In this document: one piece after another, positions 27,501-36,413 of the stretch | Layout: every line of letters begins with the position of its first letter | Position numbering within the stretch: position 1 is the first letter of the stretch | Assembly: GCA_018366495.1 (NCBI GenBank) | Contig: JAGZHZ010000001.1 | Location: 124,001 to 188,000, forward strand | Length of the DNA: 64,000 bases | From: Clostridiales bacterium | GTDB taxonomy: Bacteria; Bacillota; Clostridia; Lachnospirales; Lachnospiraceae | Direction of reading: 5' to 3' | Position numbers and translations under genes: made by a program | The notes under the pieces: model-generated | What the model was told of the DNA's origin: nothing | Databases searched by the model: none | Seen by the model: the letters and a program-made list of their open reading frames with translations, nothing else

Positions 27501-27640
27501 TTTCTACAAAAATTTATATACTTGCTATGCAATGATTCCACCACTTAAAATTCCAATATGTTTATATTTCTACAAGTTTCGATCAAAGAATGGAATTATC
27601 GTAATAAAACCTTAAAATTCCAATATGTTTATATTTCTAC
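24576..27640 (-). CRISPR. type I-B CRISPR array, 47 repeats and 46 spacers
   Basis: I counted 47 copies of a 30-bp repeat (plus strand begins CTTAAAATTCC, centre AATATGTTTATA, ends TTTCTAC) separated by spacers of about 33-38 nt (mean 36). All copies are identical apart from the two at 24576 (first base G) and 24643 (an internal G to A). Degenerate repeats mark the old end, so the leader is at the 27640 side and the array is transcribed on the minus strand. In that direction the repeat reads GTAGAAATATAAAC...TTTTAAG, with the last ~8 nt as the expected crRNA 5' handle. Several spacers are near-duplicates of each other. Confidence 0.97.
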
Positions 27641-27782
27641 CCCGATCATTTTTTCTCTTTGTTTTTGCTTAGTAATATATGACTGTTTTGTCTACCTCCC
27701 CTATTTTTCCTTTTTTGTTCGTAAAAAATATTAATGTTTTTTTCCTTCTTCTTATACTACCTCATTTTTTCAGCATTGTCTA
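27641..27782 (-). promoter_or_regulatory. CRISPR leader with candidate promoter
   Basis: AT-rich stretch between the first repeat and cas2. On the minus strand TAGACA (27777-27782) and TAGTAT (27754-27759) are 17 bp apart, placing a start about 107 nt before the first repeat. Newest spacers should be added at 27640. The promoter call is by eye. Confidence 0.55.
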
Positions 27783-27868
27783 CCCTTAGAAATTTTTGTA
27801 TTATTAGCGGTCGACAAGCTATAACTTAACTTTCCATTTCAATATACTATTGATATTATCTATTATCC

Positions 27869-27900
27869 GTGAACTACCATCACCTAAAGGTAATATTCTT
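27869..27900 (+). repeat. IS200/IS605-like terminal hairpin (decayed)
   Basis: GTGAACTACCATCACCTAAAGG TAATAT... matches the 39921-39955 copy (GTGAACTACCCATCACTTAAAGG) with a damaged right arm. No transposase is attached. It lies between the CRISPR leader and cas2. Confidence 0.5.
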
Positions 27901-27951
27901 TGACTTGCTACATGCAAAACATATAAGTATAATCCTACAGTTAATATAGAA

Positions 27952-28230
27952 TCATAGAAAATTAGACATTTTATTATCTTCTTTTCCCCAAAATTCTTTA
28001 TTCAGCCATTTTTCATTTCTAGATGTAAAAATTATGACAGAATCTTCATTTTTTCTGATGATTTTATTTAGTTCTGCTTGAAGTTTTAGTTTATCTGCCT
28101 GTGACAACTCTCCTTCAAATACAGAATTTTGTATATGTGTCATATATTTTTTACATGTTTTATATACTTTAGGAAGGATTTTTTTCCCTTTTTCATCCAA
28201 AACAATATCATAGACTAAAACGGAATACAT
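27952..28230 (-). CDS. cas2: CRISPR-associated endonuclease Cas2
   Basis: 92 aa. Ferredoxin-like Cas2: MYSVLVYDI with the conserved Asp, KVYKTCKKYMTHIQNSVFEGEL, and SVIIFTSRNEKW. It forms the integration complex with Cas1. Start at the ATG one base after the cas1 stop (TAATATG); GGTGG precedes it. Last gene of the cas operon. Confidence 0.92.
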   Translation of the reverse strand: MYSVLVYDIVLDEKGKKILPKVYKTCKKYMTHIQNSVFEGELSQADKLKLQAELNKIIRKNEDSVIIFTSRNEKWLNKEFWGKEDNKMSNFL

Positions 28231-28231
28231 A

Positions 28232-29224
28232 TTACCACCACATTTCAAATCCTTTATATTCTTTTTCACCAATTAAATGTTTAATCAGTTTATAGCATTC
28301 TAATCGTATTAGATAACGATACGATACTGAACGTCCCAGTTCTTTATGTTTGACTGTTTTCTGTAATCTCTCATCCAGCTCAGCTACAATAAGTTGAGAA
28401 GCTTCTTTTTTCAATTGTAATCCATTTAAGTCACTGCGAAAGCTCTTTTTGGAAATCTGATTTCTATTTAATAATGAAAAAATCAACCTGTCACCTATTA
28501 ATGGCTTAAAAATTTCTGCAATATCTAATGATAATGAAAATCTTCTTGTACCCGGCTCATGCAGATAACTGATCGTCGGATTTAGCTGAGTATGATAAAT
28601 TTCAGTCAAAACCTTTGTATAAATTAACATATTTACAAATGAGATCAGACTATTCATGCGATTATCAGGCGGATTCATTACTCTCTTATCAAACTCTATT
28701 TCCTGATCAATTATATTTTTCCATGAACTATAATACGTTTTGCGAATATTTCCTTCAATTCCCATCAGCATTTCAATACTCGCAGCTTTCTCGATTTGTT
28801 TTCTATATTCTTCAATCTTCTGCATACTTTCTTTTACATCTTTTCCTCGTCCATTGTAATACCTCAGATTACGATAAATGTTAAAAGATGCCGCCTGAAT
28901 AAATTTCTTTGCTATTTCCAGTCTTTTTTCTGCATTTGAATATGCCTCAACCTGATGCACAATCAGTTTGCCTGCTAACAACTGTTCTCTTGGATAATAA
29001 CTTCCAGTATAAAACTGATAATGATTAAAGAAATGCAGTGCAATTCCTTTTTGTCCCATAAAATTCAACAGTGAGGTATTTAAAGACATCTCTGACATTA
29101 CATAAATATCTCGAATCTGTTCCACAGGAAGATCTCTTTTTTCTCCTTCTGCTGTCTCAAAACACAAAGTATTATCTTTTCTTGATAACTTTCCCCCTGT
29201 ATAAATATAATAGCTTTTGTCCAT
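28232..29224 (-). CDS. cas1: CRISPR-associated integrase Cas1
   Basis: 330 aa, type I-B Cas1. N-terminal beta domain (MDKSYYIYTGGKLSRKDNTL), then the helical catalytic domain with metal ligands Glu in LMGIEGNIRKTYY, His in YLHEPGTRRFSLSLD and Asp/Glu in DIAEIFKP. It cuts and joins new spacers at the leader end together with Cas2. It directly follows cas4 (15-nt gap). Confidence 0.95.
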   Translation of the reverse strand: MDKSYYIYTGGKLSRKDNTLCFETAEGEKRDLPVEQIRDIYVMSEMSLNTSLLNFMGQKGIALHFFNHYQFYTGSYYPREQLLAGKLIVHQVEAYSNAEKRLEIAKKFIQAASFNIYRNLRYYNGRGKDVKESMQKIEEYRKQIEKAASIEMLMGIEGNIRKTYYSSWKNIIDQEIEFDKRVMNPPDNRMNSLISFVNMLIYTKVLTEIYHTQLNPTISYLHEPGTRRFSLSLDIAEIFKPLIGDRLIFSLLNRNQISKKSFRSDLNGLQLKKEASQLIVAELDERLQKTVKHKELGRSVSYRYLIRLECYKLIKHLIGEKEYKGFEMWW

Positions 29225-29239
29225 CCCTTTCTCCTTTAT

Positions 29240-29752
29240 TTATATATAGCACAGATCAAAATAAGCACAATTTTTGCATATTGTTTTCTTTTCCAATACA
29301 GGAGGATATTCTGTTTTTATCAGTTTTTTAATTTCGTCTAAAACTTTCTCCATTGTCTTTTCATCTTCATTCGATAATTCTACAAAAAGATTCTTTTTCA
29401 GCAACGGATAATCTATCTTAGCAGTTATTCCCTCCATCCCTTTCTTTTTCAGATAATAAATATAATATTTTACTTGCCATACGGATGCTTCTTCTATTTT
29501 TCTGCTTTTTTTTACTTCATGAAGTACATTTGTCTCACGAATAAAATCAATATTTATTGTCTGGTCAATATTAATATGCTTATTGTCTCTTGAATAGGAA
29601 GTTTCATCCAATATTTTTCCTATTTCTACGGCTTCGCTATTCTGTTCCATGTTAATTTCATTTCGAAAATACCACAGTTTCCTTTTGCATACAAAATAAT
29701 AATATACCATTAAACCCGTAATTCGATTTAATTCTTTTTCTTGCTCTTCCAT
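29240..29752 (-). CDS. cas4: CRISPR-associated exonuclease Cas4
   Basis: 170 aa. The iron-sulfur cluster ligands are visible: Cys22 in FVCKRKLWYF and Cys159, Cys162, Cys168 in ICKNCAYFDLCYI. The RecB-type core includes DFIRE, HEVKKSRKIEEA and QVKYYIYYL. Cas4 trims prespacers and selects those with a PAM. It lies 11 nt after cas3. Confidence 0.93.
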   Translation of the reverse strand: MEEQEKELNRITGLMVYYYFVCKRKLWYFRNEINMEQNSEAVEIGKILDETSYSRDNKHINIDQTINIDFIRETNVLHEVKKSRKIEEASVWQVKYYIYYLKKKGMEGITAKIDYPLLKKNLFVELSNEDEKTMEKVLDEIKKLIKTEYPPVLEKKTICKNCAYFDLCYI

Positions 29753-29763
29753 AAATCCCCTTT

Positions 29764-31983
29764 TTATATAAATTCACCTTTTCCTTCTTCAGCTTTTTCT
29801 TTTTTTATCAATTGAAATCCCAGCTTTGAATCATACTGTGCATTTATAACAGGAATTTTCCATTTCGAACTGACTGCAACGCTTCCTATACTTTCGCTAA
29901 GATTATATTGAACTTTTGTGATAGATAAAGAATACTTCTGTATCTCCTCTCTTAGCTGAATCTTTTGACTCAATACAAGATCTTTCTTTTTTAGCTCTTT
30001 CTCCAATTCTTGAATCTTTTCCATGTTTTGTTCATATACAGGAAGAGGAATAATCTGAACAGACTCAATGTTTCTAAAATTCCCCTCATTTTTCTCATAT
30101 GTGTATAAGTCTTCTATTCTCTTATAACATCTGTTATATTCTTCGATGTATTCTCTCTTTCCTGACTCCATTTTTTCTACAGACAGCGCCTCCTGGATCA
30201 TCTCATTTTTTTCTTTTTCTGAGATAATGCCATCCCATTTTTCTATTGCTTCTCTCGACAAATCAAAGATCTGCTGATCTATATATTTCATCGCATTTCC
30301 TTGCTTTTCCGTATAAATAAAGCTATTATACTCTTTTATAGCCTTTGCTCCTTTTCGATTGCAACGTCCCATTCTCTGAAATACTGATAATAGATCCATC
30401 AATTCTGTAAATACATAATCAAAATCTATATCCAAACTAGCTTCCACAATCGATGTACTGACCCATATTTGAGATTTGCAGTGCAGTTTTCCGTCTTCTG
30501 TAAAGGTACGTCCATCTTGCACGATTTCTTTTTCTTTATTTGACCGATCTTCCTTTATAAAATGACTGTGAAGTAATTTCGGCTCATATTCTTCTGCTAT
30601 ATCTGATTCGGAAAGTGTCTTGTAGATTTCCTGTGCAATCTGAATTGAATTACAAACTACTAAAATCTTTCTGCTTTCTTTATTTTTTTCAGATAAATGA
30701 TGGCAGAATTGAATAATATCCTCTGCATTTAGTTTGGCTTCGATTACCTTTATATTATGTCTCAAAATTCCCTGATCTGAGAAATCTGCTTCTGCATATT
30801 CATCCCCCAGTATTCTTTTCAGTTCCTGCCGGATAAATGGCGGAAGTGTTGCAGTAAGTACTGCAACTTTCCCTCCCATTTCGTGAATCATTTTTACTCC
30901 GCAAAGCAAATATGCTAATATTTCTGGGTCATACATTTGGATTTCATCAATCACAACTTTCGAGTAAGAAAGCGTCGCTAATTTATACTCATAACCCGGA
31001 TATTGCTGTACAAAATCAAAAATCTGATCTGGCGTACATATATTGAGAGGCAATGCCATCTGTTTGCTTTTCACGCAGTATTCCATGATTTCTTCTTCTG
31101 TATCATTGTCAAACTGGTTTTTAAAATAATACGACTGCATATCTGAATGAAGCAGTGCTATGCAATCTGTCCGATTATCAATATGAAGCTGTCGGCATAC
31201 TCTGCTGTACATTGCATTGATCGCTGTTCTAAGCGGAAGTATCCAGAATCCTTTCTTCTCTCCTATCCAAAGTAATCCTGCTTCTGTTTTTCCCATACCG
31301 GTTGGCGCTGTGACAATTAGATTTTTTTCTCTATGTTCCTTACAGAAATTCTGCAATTCATTCCAAGAAGCATTTTCATCTTTTCTTTTCCATTGATCTA
31401 ACTCTTTTTCCAGACCTAGCTGCAGAAAATCATTGTCATATTCACATAAAATTCCAGCGCTGGCGCTGTAGTCGCACCGGTGCAGAAAGCCTTTTATCAA
31501 AATTTCTTCTTTATTTTTCTCTGATATCAATGTTTGACAAGGATTCCCTCTTAATTTAAACTTTCCAATCGTATCTTTTTCAAATGGTTTTAATAATTTT
31601 TCAATTTTACTTGATTCATTTTTTAGAATACTTGTGATATCACTGTGATAATGATGATACATCACTGCGCAAGCTACTAATTTATAATCATATAAATTTT
31701 CAAAATTTTCTTTATTTATAAAGAAATACGACAAAATATTATGCGGAACCTCATTATATTCACTGAATTTCGCTCCTGTTTTGATTCTTTTTTGAAATTC
31801 ACTATTTATCTTCCCGTAATCATGATATTCACATGCCAGTTTAATCAATGTAATCAATCTTTCATCGTGTATTCCACTTTTTTTAATCAAAAGATCTGCT
31901 TCTTTTAAAACTTCGTCTGTATGTTCTCTGATTGTCTGATTCTTTTTTGCCATTTTAGAGGATAATTCTTCTTCCAGCCCCAT
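29764..31983 (-). CDS. cas3: CRISPR-associated helicase-nuclease Cas3
   Basis: 739 aa. HD nuclease domain at residues 1-190 (His21, His54-Asp55 in EYHDYGK, YHHYH at 109-113). SF2 helicase domain: Walker A TAPTGMGKT (225-233), motif II as DEIQ in VVIDEIQMYD, motif III TAT in VLTATLPP, and motif VI QRMGRCNRKG. It degrades DNA bound by Cascade. The C-terminus from about residue 640 is a coiled-coil-rich tail. The operon position, after cas5 and before cas4, is standard for I-B. Confidence 0.95.
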   Translation of the reverse strand: MGLEEELSSKMAKKNQTIREHTDEVLKEADLLIKKSGIHDERLITLIKLACEYHDYGKINSEFQKRIKTGAKFSEYNEVPHNILSYFFINKENFENLYDYKLVACAVMYHHYHSDITSILKNESSKIEKLLKPFEKDTIGKFKLRGNPCQTLISEKNKEEILIKGFLHRCDYSASAGILCEYDNDFLQLGLEKELDQWKRKDENASWNELQNFCKEHREKNLIVTAPTGMGKTEAGLLWIGEKKGFWILPLRTAINAMYSRVCRQLHIDNRTDCIALLHSDMQSYYFKNQFDNDTEEEIMEYCVKSKQMALPLNICTPDQIFDFVQQYPGYEYKLATLSYSKVVIDEIQMYDPEILAYLLCGVKMIHEMGGKVAVLTATLPPFIRQELKRILGDEYAEADFSDQGILRHNIKVIEAKLNAEDIIQFCHHLSEKNKESRKILVVCNSIQIAQEIYKTLSESDIAEEYEPKLLHSHFIKEDRSNKEKEIVQDGRTFTEDGKLHCKSQIWVSTSIVEASLDIDFDYVFTELMDLLSVFQRMGRCNRKGAKAIKEYNSFIYTEKQGNAMKYIDQQIFDLSREAIEKWDGIISEKEKNEMIQEALSVEKMESGKREYIEEYNRCYKRIEDLYTYEKNEGNFRNIESVQIIPLPVYEQNMEKIQELEKELKKKDLVLSQKIQLREEIQKYSLSITKVQYNLSESIGSVAVSSKWKIPVINAQYDSKLGFQLIKKEKAEEGKGEFI

Positions 31984-32001
31984 ACTTTTTTCTCCTATTA
32001 T

Positions 32002-33096
32002 TTATACAAAACAAACAATGTATTCTTTCTTTCCTCGATCCAAATAAATTTTTCCCTTCACAGCTTCGATATCTTCTATCGTATAATTCGAAGTATAAAA
32101 CACTGCTTTTCTCTCAAATTTTCTAATTTCATTTTCTAAGATATAGTTTTTCGGAAGATAATATCGTGTGCCGCCACCTGTATCATCTGTTCCCTCTTTA
32201 GCAGTAATTTTTATTGCTCCAGAATTAACTAATTCCGCCGGTATATACGTTGGTAAGATTTCTGTATCATCAATGTCTTCATCCATATCTTCAAGCTCTA
32301 CCATTTCAGCCTCTTTTACCTGAACAAAATCTTCGCTTCTTCCTAAGGAAGAAAAACGATGCTGATTTTTGATAATGTCTTCTAAAACTTTCTCATCACT
32401 TTTAACATGAATGACTAACTCAATATCAGACAATACTTCATAATACTTAGGACCGCATGTTAATGTTCGAAATCTAGAATATAACATATCATAATTTATT
32501 TCTTCATATTCTTTCATTCGTTCTTTTATCAGCTTTTCAATTTTTTTAATTTCATTTTCTCTTTGTTTAATGCGACAAAGCCGTTCTTTATTACCGGAAA
32601 ACTGTTTTTTTCTCTCTGACAGCACTTTTTTATATTCTTTTATTTTTGCAGAAACAGGGTTTATTCTCTGCTTCTTAAAAGAATCTATTTCATCTTTTTT
32701 GTCTTTTAATTGTCTGTATTCTTCTAAGAGTTCTTCATCATAAACCTGAATGGTAATCCCTTTCCTGAAATCATTTCCCTGATTTTTTTTCGCTGAAGCC
32801 ACTTTTACAAATGCTTTTGATAGTAAATCAGGATTTTTCATTTTCACTAAAGTTCCTCTATCATTTTGTAAAGAATTTAAAAAACAATGTTCCTGATAAA
32901 CTTCTCTTTTTAATGCTCCATACGTTCCTTGAATGCTTAGTTCCATGGGATGATATTCCTGATATCCACATGCTTTATGTATTGCTCCTATACAGGTGGA
33001 GAATGGCGGCAACGGATATGTCATTTTATTATCTATTGTTTCTTCTCTTCGATAATTTGCACTTGTCTGGCAAATTTTAAGCCTGACCGCTTTCAT
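32002..33096 (-). CDS. cas5: type I-B Cascade subunit Cas5, with coiled-coil insertion
   Basis: 364 aa. N-terminal RAMP motif: AVRLKICQTSANYRREETIDNKMTYPLPPFSTCIGAIHKACGY. The C-terminal part ends in YLDRGKKEYIVCFV. Between about residues 125 and 205 lies a strongly charged heptad-like segment (EYRQLKDKKDEIDSFKKQR... KIEKLIKERMKEYEEI) that ordinary Cas5 proteins (about 200-260 aa) lack. Cas5 caps the 5' handle of the crRNA. It starts 14 nt after cas7. Confidence 0.9.
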   Translation of the reverse strand: MKAVRLKICQTSANYRREETIDNKMTYPLPPFSTCIGAIHKACGYQEYHPMELSIQGTYGALKREVYQEHCFLNSLQNDRGTLVKMKNPDLLSKAFVKVASAKKNQGNDFRKGITIQVYDEELLEEYRQLKDKKDEIDSFKKQRINPVSAKIKEYKKVLSERKKQFSGNKERLCRIKQRENEIKKIEKLIKERMKEYEEINYDMLYSRFRTLTCGPKYYEVLSDIELVIHVKSDEKVLEDIIKNQHRFSSLGRSEDFVQVKEAEMVELEDMDEDIDDTEILPTYIPAELVNSGAIKITAKEGTDDTGGGTRYYLPKNYILENEIRKFERKAVFYTSNYTIEDIEAVKGKIYLDRGKKEYIVCFV

Positions 33097-33109
33097 AGCC
33101 GCTCCTTTC

Positions 33110-33994
33110 TTACTGCTGCACTGCGTAATATTCCTTTACTGACTTTTTCAGATTATCAAAAAATGTTTTCATCGTAATTGGATGTAATTCTCTCACAATC
33201 TGATCTTCATTTGTAAAATTGTCTCCCCGCAGCAATGCACATTCAAATCCTTCTTCTAATTTTTCTTTCAAATCCTCTGTGATTAATACTGCTCCGTTTC
33301 GCACTTTTACAACATTCTCAAAATAATGTGTCTTTCTTTCTGAAAGTCCTCCTATAATAAAAAGCGGTTCTGCATTGTCCAGATTTCCTTTTACAACCAG
33401 AGAAAGATTTTGAACCGCATTCAACAGTGCAACCACTCGTTCTGCTTTTTCTTCATTTTCCGTTTCTGCACCAAAGTTTAAATCTTTTCCGATCATTTCC
33501 AGATCTATCGTTAGGCTATACTCTTTCATCGATTTATCATATTCATACTGGTATGGCATCAACCCTGTATCTTTTGGATTTGCCTGCACATTCAGTCCAT
33601 TTGCTCTCGCATGTGCAGATGCCAGATACAGATTATTATGAAAACGAGTTTCATTCACAAAAGGTTCACATCCAATCGCATCGGTCAGATAAAAGGAACT
33701 GTTTCTGACATAAGTAATACCTTTTGTTGACATATAGCCCCCTTCTAATGCTCTGCATGTAGCTGCGTTTACATCCTCTGAAACGTATTTCTGCATCGCT
33801 CCGTCTAATGATGTTTTCAAATCATCATAAAGTCCTGCCTGTACACAAATTGCATTTTTTAAGCTTTCTCGACTTCTTGCTGCATATATCTTTCTGTTTT
33901 TGAAAACTTTCTGTACGGAAGAAATATTTCCAAGTCCTTCAGAATAATTGCTTGTCATGTTTGCGATCACGGTTAAGGTAAGTGCATTTTTCAT
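33110..33994 (-). CDS. cas7: type I-B Cascade backbone Cas7 (Cst2/DevR family)
   Basis: 294 aa. DevR/Cst2-type Cas7: ALTLTVIANMTSNYSEGLGNISSVQKVFKNRKIYAARSRES at the N-terminus and FIIGGLSERKTHYFENVV later. Multiple copies line the crRNA. Start chosen at ATG 33994, three bases after the cas8 stop and 9 nt after GGAGG. An in-frame TTG at 34000 is possible. Confidence 0.93.
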   Translation of the reverse strand: MKNALTLTVIANMTSNYSEGLGNISSVQKVFKNRKIYAARSRESLKNAICVQAGLYDDLKTSLDGAMQKYVSEDVNAATCRALEGGYMSTKGITYVRNSSFYLTDAIGCEPFVNETRFHNNLYLASAHARANGLNVQANPKDTGLMPYQYEYDKSMKEYSLTIDLEMIGKDLNFGAETENEEKAERVVALLNAVQNLSLVVKGNLDNAEPLFIIGGLSERKTHYFENVVKVRNGAVLITEDLKEKLEEGFECALLRGDNFTNEDQIVRELHPITMKTFFDNLKKSVKEYYAVQQ

Positions 33995-33996
33995 TA

Positions 33997-35418
33997 TCAA
34001 ATTCCTCCTTCTTCATTTGTTGCTTTATTTTCTTTAATCTCTGGATTCAAAGCTGAAATAAAAGCAAATGTAATGTCCTTATTTTTCTCTCCATCTTCAA
34101 ACAAATCATACACGAAAGAATAATCCATCCCTGCATAACTTTCGAGCTGAAGTAAAATTTCATTTACTCTGTCATAATCATGAAATACAACTGCACTCGT
34201 CAGTTTTTGACGATAAGAAGTAATTTTGTTCTCTGCTTTTTTCTTTTTTAAATTTTGTGCCGTGTGATATCCTGCTTTCCTGGCCTGTTCAATTCGATTA
34301 TGTAATTCTCCTTTATCCATAATAATATCCTCCTTCCATTCCACATTTATATCTACTAAATGACTTACTATAAAATCTATGTATTGTATATTTTCCCGTA
34401 TCCTTATTTTCAATAATGTTTCAATCAAGTCATCTAAAATCATATAATTCATACATCTGTCAAACAACTCTTCTTCCAGATTCATCCAGTAATTTTCACC
34501 CAGTTTATAACGGAAATTAAAAATTTTAGGATCTTTCAAACTCATTATATTTCTTCTTGCATTTTCTCTTATAAAAAGAGTTTCATAATAATCATAATCC
34601 TGACTTTTTACAATAATTTCCACATCATAATCCAGAAAGCTTGAAGATTGTATAAGATGTCTCAGCAATGTCATTTTAGCGCTTTCTTTTTCTTCCTTTT
34701 GTTCTTCCAGAATCTCTTTAAAATTTTGATTTGTCTTACGCAGAGAACGTATGTTATAATTATTATTTACAAAAAATCCCAGCCTTGTATTTGTAAATGC
34801 AAAAGGAATAAAGTCAAACTCGATCATATCATTTGTTAAGATCTTATTAGCATCAAATATAAAACTCGTTTCTTTACTTTTCCTGTTTTCATCAATATTG
34901 TATCCTAATAGGCGGCAATGAGGATTTTCTTTTGTAAAAAGTAAATTTGTGTTACAAAATTTTCGATACAATTCAGGTTTATAGCGGAATGTTTCTTTAA
35001 TAATTTCCAATCTATTTGTATTTAACAATCCTAAAATTTGATCCTTATTTTCACCATCAAATTTATTCTTTTCAAAAATTTTTTTTAACACAGTATTCCC
35101 TGTTAAAAATCCATTGATTGTTTTTATCTGTTCCGCTGTCCACTCATCGCTCTGCAACATTTTTTCTGCTTTCAAGTGCCAGAATTCCTGGCCATAAAAT
35201 GACTCTGCAAATTTTAAAAATCTATCCTCTCGAATCCAGCTGCTTGAATACGCTATTCCGTTCCATCCCTCATAGTCAATCTCTTCGTAATTCATTCTTT
35301 CAAACTCTTCATTTCTGAATTCAAAATACTGTATTAATCCCACGATTGCGGCTGAGTATCTCCATTCTGTAGGCAGTAAGATTGTGTCCAGCTGCTCTTC
35401 TTTTCTTTGTATCTTCAA
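33997..35418 (-). CDS. cas8b1: type I-B Cascade large subunit Cas8b1 (Cst1)
   Basis: 473 aa. Position between cas6 and cas7, length and N-terminal WRYSAAIVGLIQYFEF fit the Cst1/Cas8b1 family of the Tneap-type I-B system. It recognises the PAM and recruits Cas3. Two Cys near residue 150 (CNTN..., HCRLL) do not form the Cys-rich zinc finger seen in some Cas8 proteins. Assignment rests on context more than on motifs. Confidence 0.85.
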   Translation of the reverse strand: MKIQRKEEQLDTILLPTEWRYSAAIVGLIQYFEFRNEEFERMNYEEIDYEGWNGIAYSSSWIREDRFLKFAESFYGQEFWHLKAEKMLQSDEWTAEQIKTINGFLTGNTVLKKIFEKNKFDGENKDQILGLLNTNRLEIIKETFRYKPELYRKFCNTNLLFTKENPHCRLLGYNIDENRKSKETSFIFDANKILTNDMIEFDFIPFAFTNTRLGFFVNNNYNIRSLRKTNQNFKEILEEQKEEKESAKMTLLRHLIQSSSFLDYDVEIIVKSQDYDYYETLFIRENARRNIMSLKDPKIFNFRYKLGENYWMNLEEELFDRCMNYMILDDLIETLLKIRIRENIQYIDFIVSHLVDINVEWKEDIIMDKGELHNRIEQARKAGYHTAQNLKKKKAENKITSYRQKLTSAVVFHDYDRVNEILLQLESYAGMDYSFVYDLFEDGEKNKDITFAFISALNPEIKENKATNEEGGI

Positions 35419-35433
35419 GTTACCACCCTCTTT

Positions 35434-36162
35434 CTATCCTTCTGCCTCCAATAAGCACATTCCAAATCCTGCTGACTTCTTGCTGCCCAGTCCTGCCTGC
35501 AACAAATAATTAATTACAGCTGAATCTCCTTCCAATTCAAAAAAACCAATACTGGATTCAATCATTGATTCATAAAACTTAACAATCACTTTTTTTGTAT
35601 TAACAGGAATAAGCTTCACTGATTCTGACAGTTCTTTCGAAAACCCTGCATTTTGTAATTGATAAGTCAGCACTCTTCTGCTTTCTTGTTCAAATTCTTC
35701 ATGGGCAATAGAATAATAAAAATCATAATCTCGTTCTCTATTATGAGAGCGAACACAAAGGGGACTTACCATTTTTATCAGAACATTGTTACTTCTAACT
35801 CTCTCTTCCGTAATCTGTTTCACAGATAATATACGAAGTGCATTCTCATTTTTAATAGGCAAAATCTTTTTTTTCTGTTCCATTAACGCTGCAAAGAAAA
35901 TAAAACCTGTCTTTTTATCACTGGTTGAAAAATATAATTTTCCTCGCGTATCTGCTAGTTTTACAATTTTATCTGTATAGACAGGATTTTTTAAATAAAC
36001 TGACCAGCAATAATCTTTGCTCTTACCTGTTGCATAATAGTCCTCATAATATTTTCCTCCATTTGCATTTGAAAGAGCTGTCTTAAATAAATGAATAAAA
36101 ATTCTTCGATAATCCTTTGGCAATTCTGCTTTATCCAAAGAAAATTCTATTAACAGCTTCAT
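35434..36162 (-). CDS. cas6: CRISPR RNA endoribonuclease Cas6
   Basis: About 242 aa. Cas6 RAMP protein with the C-terminal glycine-rich loop GLGSKKSAGFGMCLL and an N-terminal KLLIEFSLDKAELPKDYR. It cuts the repeat RNA 8 nt from the repeat 3' end. First gene of the operon; the promoter lies about 40 bp upstream. Start chosen at the ATG 4 nt after AAGGTGGTA; an in-frame GTG at 36171 overlaps that site. It would also be the enzyme that processes the mini-array RNA at 36331-36406. Confidence 0.93.
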   Translation of the reverse strand: MKLLIEFSLDKAELPKDYRRIFIHLFKTALSNANGGKYYEDYYATGKSKDYCWSVYLKNPVYTDKIVKLADTRGKLYFSTSDKKTGFIFFAALMEQKKKILPIKNENALRILSVKQITEERVRSNNVLIKMVSPLCVRSHNRERDYDFYYSIAHEEFEQESRRVLTYQLQNAGFSKELSESVKLIPVNTKKVIVKFYESMIESSIGFFELEGDSAVINYLLQAGLGSKKSAGFGMCLLEAEG

Positions 36163-36199
36163 CGCTACCACCTTCTTTCTTTGTTCTTCTTATATCGTT

Positions 36200-36228
36200 A
36201 TCATACACCCGTCGTTTTTACTTGTCAA
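36200..36228 (-). promoter_or_regulatory. promoter of the cas operon
   Basis: On the minus strand TTGACA (36223-36228), a 17-bp spacer and TATGAT (36200-36205). The expected start, near 36193, is about 30 nt before the cas6 ATG. This is a near-consensus sigma-A promoter and, as such, needs a means of restraint; the Cascade target site abuts its -35 box. Confidence 0.85.
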
Positions 36229-36229
36229 C

Positions 36230-36249
36230 CCAATATTTTATTAAGAGTT
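36230..36249 (+). promoter_or_regulatory. Cascade target site (PAM plus 17-nt match to the mini-array guide)
   Basis: The plus strand reads CCA (36230-36232) then ATATTTTATTAAGAGTT (36233-36249). Those 17 nt equal the start of the pseudo-spacer RNA encoded at 36361-36377. The match begins exactly at the repeat/spacer boundary and directly after the CCA. CCA is an established PAM of Clostridial type I-B systems. The match ends after 17 nt. One base separates the PAM from the cas -35 box. Confidence 0.85.
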
Positions 36250-36330
36250 ATATATACCCTCAACTTTTGTCTCTGTGCTGAAAAAGACTTATACAGTTAT
36301 CTACACACTAATTCTTTCTATTATTAAATA

Positions 36331-36406
36331 TTAAAAATTCCAAGATGTCTATATTTATCAAACTCTTAATAAAATATATTAAGATTCCAGAATGTCTATA
36401 TTATAC
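36331..36406 (-). ncRNA. CreR-like mini-CRISPR guide RNA gene upstream of cas6
   Basis: Two degenerate copies of the CRISPR repeat lie in array orientation. Copy 1 (36378-36406, minus) is GTATAATATAGACATTCTGG... and copy 2 (36331-36359) is GATAAATATAGACATCTTGG.... Both keep ATATA-ACAT and GGAAT but carry changes absent from the main array. The 18-nt pseudo-spacer between them (36360-36377) is half the normal length. Processing by Cas6 at copy 1 would give a guide starting ATATTTTATTAAGAGTT. It has its own promoter. No terminator is evident. Family comparison: CreR/CreA-type regulatory RNAs of type I systems. Confidence 0.85.
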
Positions 36407-36413
36407 TAATAAC

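Noticed and set aside
24576..27640. A self-targeting spacer against another part of this window
   Set aside because: None was noticed by eye, but the comparison was not exhaustive; a computed search of the 46 spacers against the window would settle it.
36250..36330. Possible CreT-like toxin RNA or small ORF between mini-array and cas promoter
   Set aside because: I see no start codon with a ribosome binding site or rare-codon mini-ORF, and the 17-nt match points to the cas promoter itself, not to a separate toxin promoter.
36331..36406. Degenerate repeats read as chance AT-rich similarity
   Set aside because: Both keep the orientation, ATATA-ACAT and GGAAT blocks of the array repeat, and the segment between them matches the promoter for 17 nt starting exactly at the boundary; chance is a poor explanation.
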